Assembly (NCBI GenBank): GCA_018056405.1 | Contig: JAGPFT010000198.1 | Coordinates: 1-6,049 of the forward strand | From: Anaerolineae bacterium | Lineage (GTDB): Bacteria > Chloroflexota > Anaerolineae > Aggregatilineales > Aggregatilineaceae | Direction of reading: 5' to 3' | Length of the DNA stretch: 6,049 nt | In this document: positions 1-4,336 of the stretch, one piece after another | How positions within the stretch are numbered: the first letter of the stretch is position 1 | How the letters are laid out: the number at the start of each line of letters is the position of its first letter | The notes under the pieces: generated by a model | Told to the model about the DNA's origin: nothing | What the model saw: the letters and a program-made list of their open reading frames with translations, nothing else | Databases searched by the model: none | Position numbers and translations under genes: made by a program

Positions 1-2
1 CT

Positions 3-437
3 CTGATTGATACTGACTGGGGCAAAGTCCTGCCGATCTACCGCGCTCACCTGCTCCCGCGTGAGGAGCGGGCCTGGGAGCGGGCCTGGCAGTTGACCGG
101 CCTCCTGCTGGAACGGATGCGTGTTGCCACAACGCGCGCCGGGGCGCGGCTAGTGGTAGTCTGTCTGCCGGAGCACTTCCAGAGCGAAGATCGGCTGTGG
201 GCACAGGTCGCGCAGTCGGCGGAGGTTCTGGAGCGCGACGCGCCAAACCGTGCGCTAGCCGACGTGGTGCCTGAAGGAACGGCGTATCTTGATCTCCTGC
301 CAGGCTTCCAGGCCGCCGCCCAGAGCCAGGCGTTGTACTATGCGCAAGACCACCACTTCAACGCTGCCGGGCACGCCCTGGCTGCCGATCTGATCGCAAC
401 TTACCTGGCGGCGCAGGGATTGCTGCCGGAGTCATAG
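3..437 (+). CDS. SGNH-hydrolase-like protein, C-terminal part (5' end outside window)
   Basis: The frame is open from the first bases of the window to TAG at 435-437, giving about 144 residues of the C-terminal end; the true start is upstream and not visible. Near the end is Asp-His-His-Phe-Asn-x-x-Gly-His (348-374), which fits the D-x-H-[FW]-N-x-x-G-H block that supplies the catalytic Asp and His in SGNH/GDSL and AlgX/AlgJ-like enzymes. It is preceded by a hydrophobic strand (LVVVCLP) and a YLDLLPGF segment, both usual in this fold. Such domains hydrolyse or transfer acyl groups, often on extracellular polysaccharides. The nucleophile Ser block and any membrane anchor would lie upstream, so substrate and location cannot be judged. 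A TTG inside the frame at 93 is probably not the start, because coding similarity to the same fold continues before it. A weak 5-bp hairpin at 441-455 follows the stop without a T-run. Confidence 0.7.
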   Translation: MIDTDWGKVLPIYRAHLLPREERAWERAWQLTGLLLERMRVATTRAGARLVVVCLPEHFQSEDRLWAQVAQSAEVLERDAPNRALADVVPEGTAYLDLLPGFQAAAQSQALYYAQDHHFNAAGHALAADLIATYLAAQGLLPES

Positions 438-527
438 AATCCTCAGAGAGAGGAGCCTCCACGCCGTTCCCTTTCTCCTACCCCCTCACCTTCTTCGCTG
501 CCCGATTAGCGCCCGTTGAGGGGCGGT

Positions 528-740
528 TCAGGTGTCTTGCGGGCGTTGACTCTCGATCTCGCCCACGATCTCTTCCAGCATCTTCTGGTCGAACAGCATA
601 TCTCGCTCTTTGGTGTAGTCGCCGAAGCCCGCCGTAAACTGCTTGAGAAAGCGAACTGCGTTGACGGCACCCAACTCCCGGTAAAGCAGCCTGATTGCCT
701 GCTGGTTGATTTCTGCCAATGGCTTGACTTCGCCAGTCAT
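528..740 (-). CDS. Small conserved-looking protein of unknown function (70 aa)
   Basis: ATG at 740-738 and TGA at 530-528. The protein is soluble and mostly helical by composition, with no signal peptide or membrane segment. It starts with an EVKPLAEINQQAIRLL stretch, continues with YRELGAVNAVRFLKQF and a G-x-G-D-Y-T-x-E-R motif, and ends with an acidic helix (MLEEIVGEIES). The reverse-strand reading looks like a real protein, while the overlapping plus-strand frame has no recognisable pattern. The layout resembles small hypothetical proteins I have seen in Chloroflexota and cyanobacteria, some of them near toxin-antitoxin genes, but I cannot name a family and assign no function. There is no clear Shine-Dalgarno site: the bases just upstream are the end of a MITE-like repeat starting at 744. 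It lies downstream of the amylase gene on the same strand. A partner gene is not visible. Confidence 0.62.
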   Translation of the reverse strand: MTGEVKPLAEINQQAIRLLYRELGAVNAVRFLKQFTAGFGDYTKERDMLFDQKMLEEIVGEIESQRPQDT

Positions 741-800
741 CGCTCAGAGGCCATTTGAGAAGTTGTTTTCCCCCACCCCAAACCCCTCCCCCACAAGGAG

Positions 801-999
801 GTCAGGGGCGGACAGGTGTTGAGATCGGCTGATAGTCTGGGGCAAGTCTTCGCTTGACCTCACCCCCGCTCGGCGCTGGCGCGCCTCGCTTCCCCCTCTC
901 CGTTGACGGAGAGGGGGAAAGGCCGAGCGCAGCGAGGCCAGGGGGTGAGGTTAAGCGGACGCCATCTCAATGCTTCTCACGGTGCTGTCCGCCCCTGAC
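801..999. mobile_element. Nested palindromic element with perfect 15-bp inverted ends
   Basis: GTCAGGGGCGGACAG at 801-815 is the exact reverse complement of CTGTCCGCCCCTGAC at 985-999. Directly outside are identical direct repeats CCCACAAGGAG at 790-800 and 1000-1010; allowing microhomology the match is 789-801 with 999-1011, 13 bp. In the uninterrupted copy of the host repeat (2687-2843) this sequence occurs once, as expected if one of the two is a target duplication. Inside the ends, a TTGAGAT word recurs in inverted position, and the centre is the CCTCACCCCC palindrome described separately. No protein is encoded. An alternative is recombination between partial copies of the host repeat. 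Confidence 0.6.
858..950. repeat. CCTCACCCCC palindromic repeat, copy A
   Basis: This 93-bp palindromic unit begins CCTCACCCCC and ends GGGGGTGAGG; pairing extends outward through CGCTTGA (851-857) and TTAAGCG (951-957). The core stem is CCCCCTCTCCG (892-902), loop TTGA, CGGAGAGGGGG (907-917), a perfect 11-bp stem. The arms between (GCTCGGCGCTGGCGCGCCTCGC and GGCCGAGCGCAGCGAGGCC) pair imperfectly. It is closely related to copies at 4167-4262 and 5267-5357 and has the same orientation as the latter. Confidence 0.82.
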
Positions 1000-1127
1000 C
1001 CCACAAGGAGGGAGGGGCTTAGGGTCAACAATCTTCTCCCTTCCCCCCTCGTGGGGGAAGGGCCGGGGATGGGGGGCAAAGGCAGGCGCACGAGTTCTCA
1101 AACGGCCTCTCAATCTCCTGGAGCAGC

Positions 1128-2621
1128 TCAGGCGCGGAAGCTGAAGATGTGCGCCCCCCAGGGCCGCAAGTCCACGTACAGCCCGTCGTAGACCATCTCA
1201 TCGCCGCTGCGCTGGTAGTCGGCCCCCTCCAGCGCGTCGCGCAGCGCCCACGTCCGCCCTTCCAGCCCGAAATCGGGCAGGCGCACCCGCCCCTGCGCTG
1301 ACGCCGCCGAGTAGTTCACCACGACCAGCCGCCGCTCCTCGCCCGCCTGCCAGGTGAAAGCGATCAGGTTGCGGTGCGTGGCGTTGAGGTCCCAGGCGGG
1401 CGTTGCCTCGCGCAACCGCCACGTGCCCTCGTGGAAGACGGGATGCCCCACCTCGGCGAGCAGGGCGCGGTAGAAGGTGAGCGTCGCGGCATCGTCCGGC
1501 TCGGCGGGGCGACGGCCAAGCTGCACCGGCAGCCGGACGCGGTGCCCGGCAAGCTGCCCCTCGTGCAGCAACGTCGCGCCGGGCAGCGTGGCAATCAGGG
1601 CGGCGGCGGCCCGGTCGCGGCCCGGCCCCAGCGCCTCCGCCGCGCGGCGCTCGTCGTGATTCTCGGTGAAGCGCACCATGCGCCGCTGGTAGACCGGATC
1701 AGCGCGCAGGTGCTCGCCGACGGCCCGCGCCGACCCCTCAACCAGCCGGTCGTACAGCCGCTTGTCGTAGGCATAGTCGAAGCCCTGGGCCAGCAATTCC
1801 CATTCCAGGTCCCAATAGACCTCGGCCAGGAACAGAAAATCGGGGTTTTGCTCCTTGACGGCGGGGATGACCACCTCCCAGAACTCGGCCTCTGGGATGG
1901 AACCGGCGCGTTCGCCCCAGGTCTGGGCGAAAACGCGGTTGGTGACCAGCATGGCCATGTCGCAGCGCAGCCCGTCGCACTGCCCGGCGATCTCCAACAG
2001 GGTCGTGGCGGCGCGGTTGCGCACGACGGGGCTGAAGACGTTGATCTGCGCGGTGTCTGTCCAGGGGGGAAAGTGCGGGTCACGCCCGTGCGCGAAGATG
2101 CGTCCCTCCGGCCCGGCGAAGAAGATTTCCGGGTGCTCAACTAGGTCGCGGCCTGTGCTCTGGAGCAGGCAGTCCGGCGCGGAGAGCAGCCAATCATGGT
2201 CGCGGGCCACGTGATTGGGCACGTAGTCGAGGATCAGTTTCAGTCCGCGCGCCGCCAGCCGCGCCCGCAACGCCGCCAGTTCGCCCGGCCCGCCTAGACG
2301 CGCATCAACCGTGTACTGGCGCACCGCGAAGGGCGACCCGACGACATCCTGGGGCGCAAAATCGGGCAAGGCGCGGCGGTACTCAGCCAGCAGGCCGCGC
2401 TGAGCCAGGGATTGCTGCCGCCCGGCGGGGCTGCGCTCCCAGACGCCCATCAGCCACACCGCGTCGAAGCCCCAGGCGGCCAGGGCGTCGAGCGTCTCGT
2501 CGGGCACGGTGCCCAGCGTGATCGGTTCCTGGTGGGCGGTGCTCAGGCCGTGCAGCCACGTCCAGGTGTTGATCTCGTAGATCAGGGGGCCGGGTCGCCA
2601 GGGGGCAATGGGCATGAGCAT
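1128..2621 (-). CDS. Alpha-amylase family (GH13) glycosidase
   Basis: A complete 497-residue protein of the (beta/alpha)8-barrel GH13 family, which cleaves or transfers alpha-glucosidic bonds with retention. All four classical conserved regions are present: I, LDYVPNHV (131-138); II, DGLRCD (216-221) with Arg219 and the nucleophile Asp221; III, FLAEVYW with acid/base Glu267; IV, FTENHDE with His322 and transition-state Asp323. An N-terminal YEINTWTWL strand and a WGFDAVWLMGVWERS segment (50-64) start the barrel. Residues from about 400 on form a C-terminal beta domain ending HIFSFRA. No signal peptide is seen, so it is probably cytoplasmic and may act on maltodextrin, glycogen or trehalose-type substrates; the subfamily and exact reaction cannot be fixed from sequence alone. 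The sequence starts MLM; a Shine-Dalgarno-like AAAGGTG sits too close to the first ATG and better placed for the second (2615). TGA lies at 1130-1128, 15 bp from a MITE-like repeat. Confidence 0.93.
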   Translation of the reverse strand: MLMPIAPWRPGPLIYEINTWTWLHGLSTAHQEPITLGTVPDETLDALAAWGFDAVWLMGVWERSPAGRQQSLAQRGLLAEYRRALPDFAPQDVVGSPFAVRQYTVDARLGGPGELAALRARLAARGLKLILDYVPNHVARDHDWLLSAPDCLLQSTGRDLVEHPEIFFAGPEGRIFAHGRDPHFPPWTDTAQINVFSPVVRNRAATTLLEIAGQCDGLRCDMAMLVTNRVFAQTWGERAGSIPEAEFWEVVIPAVKEQNPDFLFLAEVYWDLEWELLAQGFDYAYDKRLYDRLVEGSARAVGEHLRADPVYQRRMVRFTENHDERRAAEALGPGRDRAAAALIATLPGATLLHEGQLAGHRVRLPVQLGRRPAEPDDAATLTFYRALLAEVGHPVFHEGTWRLREATPAWDLNATHRNLIAFTWQAGEERRLVVVNYSAASAQGRVRLPDFGLEGRTWALRDALEGADYQRSGDEMVYDGLYVDLRPWGAHIFSFRA

Positions 2622-2623
2622 GT

Positions 2624-2630
2624 CACCTTT
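2624..2630 (-). promoter_or_regulatory. Ribosome binding site of the GH13 gene
   Basis: AAAGGTG on the minus strand ends only 2 nt before the ATG at 2621-2619 but 8 nt before the in-frame ATG at 2615-2613. The spacing favours the second Met, which would shorten the protein by two residues; the difference has no effect on the domain call. Confidence 0.45.
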
Positions 2631-2650
2631 ACGAGAAGGTTATGAAGTAG

Positions 2651-2671
2651 GAGTCGTGAGTCTTGAGTCAG
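2651..2671. repeat. GAGTCNN heptamer array (3 units)
   Basis: GAGTCGT, GAGTCTT and GAGTCAG follow one another with a 7-bp period. The reverse complement of this motif is repeated four times at 2845-2872, on the other side of the MITE-like element. The array lies 30-50 bp upstream of the GH13 start codon, where its promoter would be expected. Confidence 0.65.
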
Positions 2672-2686
2672 CTCTTCCTCTCTGAC

Positions 2687-2843
2687 TCAGAGACCATTTG
2701 AGCAGTTGTTTCCCCCACCCCAAACCCCTCCCCCACAAGGAGAGAGGGGCTTAGCGTGTGCGCTGTTCTCCCTTCCCTCCTCGTGGGGGAAGGGCCGGGG
2801 ATGGGGACAAAGGCAGGCGCACGAGTTTTCAAACGGCCTCTCA
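2687..2843. mobile_element. MITE-like repeat element, copy 2 (uninterrupted)
   Basis: About 157 bp with imperfect terminal inverted repeats: TCAGAGACCATTTGAG at 2687-2702 against the reverse complement of 2829-2843, TGAGAGGCCGTTTGA. The left arm is C-rich (CCCCACCCCAAACCCCTCCC from about 2713), the centre carries ACAAGGAGAGAGGGGCTTAG, and the right arm runs GTGGGGGAAGGGCCGGGGAT followed by AAAGGCAGGCGCACGAG. Left and right arms match copy 1 (744-1112) almost base for base, but here there is no inserted palindrome. No coding capacity for a transposase, so it would need one supplied in trans. It lies upstream of the GH13 gene and downstream of the trxB terminator. Confidence 0.78.
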
Positions 2844-2844
2844 A

Positions 2845-2872
2845 GACTCCAGACTCATGACTCCTGACTCAC
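2845..2872. repeat. GACTCNN heptamer array (4 units)
   Basis: GACTCCA, GACTCAT, GACTCCT and GACTCAC follow one another with an exact 7-bp period. It is the inverted counterpart of the array at 2651-2671, and together they bracket the MITE-like element. Confidence 0.72.
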
Positions 2873-2913
2873 AACCAGCTACAGACCAATCTGAAAGATA
2901 CCCTCAAACGATC

Positions 2914-2948
2914 AGAAAAGCCATGCTCCCCCGGCGGAGAACATGGCT
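2914..2948 (-). terminator. Rho-independent terminator of trxB
   Basis: On the minus strand, AGCCATG (2948-2942) pairs with CATGGCT (2925-2919), and inside it CTCC pairs with GGAG around a GCCGGG loop, with a 2-nt bulge. The stem is followed by TTTTCTG. It begins about 25 bp after the trxB stop codon, which is the usual distance. The T-run is short (4), so termination may be partial. Confidence 0.65.
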
Positions 2949-2973
2949 CCTGGTCACACGCCTGGCGCGCGCG

Positions 2974-3981
2974 TTACTCTTCGTGCTCGGCCAGCCAGCG
3001 CTCAGCGGACATGGCCGCCGCCGCGCCCTGCCCGACCGAGGTGGCCACTTGGCGGTAGATGCGATCCTGCACCTCCCCGGCGGCGAAGACGCCCTCGACA
3101 TTGGTGCGCATCAGCCGGTCGGTGATCACGTAGCCGTGCTCGTCGCGCTCAAGCTGGCCCTGGAACAGGTCGCTGTTGGGGTCGTGGCCGATGAAGATGA
3201 ACACGCCGTCGGTCGGGACCTCGCGCACCTCGTCCGTCTTGACGTTGCGCAGGCGCACCGCCCGCACTTTGTCCTCGCCGACGATCTCCTCGACGACCGT
3301 ATCCCAGATGAAGTGAATCTTCTCGTTGGCCTGGGCGCGCTTTTGCAGCATGGCCCCGGCGCGCAGTTGGTCGCGGCGATGGATGACATCCACTCGCCTG
3401 GCGAAGCGAGTCAGGAACAGCGCCTCTTCGAGGGCCGAATCGCCGCCGCCGACCACGACCACGTTCTGGTCGCGGAAGAAAAAGCCATCACAGGTGGCGC
3501 AGTAGCTGACGCCGTGGCCGGTGAACTCCTTTTCGCCCGGCACGTTGAGGCGGCGCGCCATCGCGCCCACCGTGACGATCACCGCGTCGGCCAGGTACTC
3601 GTCGCCATCGTCGGTCTTCAGGCGGAAAGGCGAGCCACCCGTGAAGTCCACTTCCGTCACCGCACTGTACAGCTTGAGGCGCGCCCCGAAGCGCTCGGCC
3701 TGCGCCTTCATCTGCTCGACGAGTTCCTGCCCGCTCAACGCCTGCGGGAAGCCGGGGTAATTCTCGATCTCGTAGGTCAGCGAGACCTGCCCGCCCAATT
3801 CATGCCCGGCGATGACCAGCGGGTTGAGGTTGGCCCGCGCCGTGTAGAGGGCGGCGGTCAGCCCGGCGGGGCCGGAGCCGATAATGATCACCCGCTCGTG
3901 CTGCACGCCGCCGGACGGGGCGGCCTCTTGCTGGGCGCGGGCGCTGGTGTTCAGGGAGAAGCTCAAGCTGTTGCTGCTCAT
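2974..3981 (-). CDS. trxB: Thioredoxin reductase (NADPH, FAD)
   Basis: Low-molecular-weight thioredoxin reductase, 335 residues from the chosen start. It transfers electrons from NADPH through FAD and a redox disulfide to thioredoxin in the cytoplasm. Seen in order: FAD-binding VIIIGSGPAG (31-40); GHELGGQ and ENYPGF (59-77); the redox centre CATCD (Cys161, Cys164); NADPH-binding VVVVGGGDSA (174-183) and HRRDQLRA (201-208); and the C-terminal FAD motif GVFAAGEVQDRIYRQV (297-312). In that last motif Glu303 stands where most family members have Asp. The start at 3981 is preferred because GAGG lies 5 nt upstream. An in-frame ATG at 4047 would add 22 residues (357 aa) with weaker support. Even the shorter form carries about 28 Ser/Ala/Gln-rich residues before the conserved fold, longer than in typical TrxB. 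A terminator follows. No thioredoxin gene is adjacent in the window. A ferredoxin/flavodoxin-type reductase is unlikely given the CATC centre. Confidence 0.95.
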   Translation of the reverse strand: MSSNSLSFSLNTSARAQQEAAPSGGVQHERVIIIGSGPAGLTAALYTARANLNPLVIAGHELGGQVSLTYEIENYPGFPQALSGQELVEQMKAQAERFGARLKLYSAVTEVDFTGGSPFRLKTDDGDEYLADAVIVTVGAMARRLNVPGEKEFTGHGVSYCATCDGFFFRDQNVVVVGGGDSALEEALFLTRFARRVDVIHRRDQLRAGAMLQKRAQANEKIHFIWDTVVEEIVGEDKVRAVRLRNVKTDEVREVPTDGVFIFIGHDPNSDLFQGQLERDEHGYVITDRLMRTNVEGVFAAGEVQDRIYRQVATSVGQGAAAAMSAERWLAEHEE

Positions 3982-3986
3982 GGAGT

Positions 3987-3990
3987 CCTC
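3987..3990 (-). promoter_or_regulatory. Ribosome binding site deciding the trxB start
   Basis: GAGG on the minus strand (within GCGAGGACTCC) is 5 nt from the ATG at 3981-3979. The upstream candidate ATG at 4047 has only a short AGG at 3 nt (GGTAGGCT), so the shorter protein is the better supported one. Confidence 0.55.
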
Positions 3991-4049
3991 GCTCGGTGAC
4001 CGGGTGATCAGGCGCACCGCGCGCCTGGAGATGTCGTGATCGTCCATAG

Positions 4050-4112
4050 CCTACCATATTTCAGATGCGCGATGGGCCGTTCCGTTGTAGATTTTACGGG
4101 ATTCTTATCGTC
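4050..4112 (-). promoter_or_regulatory. AT-rich segment, possible trxB promoter region
   Basis: This is one of the few AT-rich stretches in the window and lies upstream of trxB. On the minus strand it holds TAAAAT (4096-4091) and GATAAG (4109-4104), either of which could serve as a -10 element, but no convincing -35 box is seen at the right distance. The rest of the 3982-4336 gap holds a palindromic repeat, a short hairpin and no gene. Confidence 0.25.
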
Positions 4113-4166
4113 CGCAGCGCCCAAGGGGGTCGCTCGCCAGGCGACTCACTTGAAGCCGCCCGATAG

Positions 4167-4262
4167 CCTCACCCCCAGTCTCGCTGCGCTCGGCTTGCCC
4201 CCCCTCCACGTCGTGGAGAGGGGGCAGCGAGGCCCGCGTCAGTGGGCCGAGCAGGGGTGAGG
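4167..4262. repeat. CCTCACCCCC palindromic repeat, copy B (inverted)
   Basis: A 96-bp palindromic unit with the same CCTCACCCCC / GGGGTGAGG ends. Its left arm (CAGTCTCGCTGCGCTCGG, continuing CTTGCCCCC) is nearly identical to the reverse complement of the right arm of the copy at 5267-5357, so it is inserted in the opposite orientation to the other two copies. The core stem is CTCCACG (4204-4210), T, CGTGGAG (4212-4218). It lies between the divergently transcribed trxB and glycosyltransferase genes. Confidence 0.8.
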
Positions 4263-4269
4263 CCAGGTA

Positions 4270-4290
4270 GGGGCGTATCGCATACGCCCC
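4270..4290. repeat. Short perfect hairpin between trxB and the glycosyltransferase gene
   Basis: GGGGCGTAT and ATACGCCCC form a perfect 9-bp stem around a CGC loop, 8 bp after the end of palindromic repeat copy B and 47 bp before the glycosyltransferase ATG. No T-run follows on either strand, so it is not a standard terminator. It may be another small dispersed palindrome or a structure in the 5' leader. Confidence 0.6.
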
Positions 4291-4336
4291 GCCAGGCTGA
4301 CAGGTCTTGCACACACCAGACTCAGCGAATGCACCG

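Larger units (their letters stand above)
744..1112. mobile_element. MITE-like repeat element, copy 1, interrupted by a second element
   Basis: The ends are imperfect inverted repeats: TCAGAGGCCATTTGAG (744-759) against the reverse complement of 1097-1112, TGAGAGGCCGTTTGAG, matching at 14 of 16 positions. Inside the ends are a C-rich left arm (CCCCACCCCAAACCCCTCCC, about 771-790) and a G-rich right arm (about 1053-1077), which can pair imperfectly. The same element without interruption lies at 2687-2843, about 157 bp long. Here it is 369 bp because extra DNA is inserted at about 801-999. Both copies are bordered by TCA on both sides, either a short target duplication or part of the ends. No transposase is encoded; the open frames through it are repeat-derived. 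The element fills nearly the whole gap between the GH13 gene (stop at 1128) and the 70-residue gene (start at 740). Confidence 0.72.

Noticed and set aside
441..455. Hairpin TCCTC-AGAGA-GAGGA after the SGNH gene as a terminator
   Set aside because: The stem is only 5 bp, purine/pyrimidine-rich by composition, and no T-run follows.
510..525. Hairpin CGCCC-GTTGAG-GGGCG below the 70-residue gene as a terminator
   Set aside because: Short stem and no T-run on the minus strand, so termination is not supported.
854..1144. Plus-strand open frames through the repeat block
   Set aside because: They consist of translated palindrome and MITE arms and have no start signal or protein-like pattern outside the repeat.
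1374..2144. Plus-strand open frame (256 codons) opposite the GH13 gene
   Set aside because: Antisense shadow of a gene with all four GH13 motifs; no recognisable domain of its own.
2651..2872. Possible CRISPR-like array from the spaced GACTC repeats
   Set aside because: Units are only 7 bp with 2-bp variable positions and no spacers; no cas gene is present.
2758..3999. Long plus-strand open frame (413 codons) opposite trxB
   Set aside because: It lies antisense to an unmistakable thioredoxin reductase, starts in repeat DNA and has an Arg/His/Ala/Val-rich composition typical of a reverse-strand shadow in GC-rich DNA.
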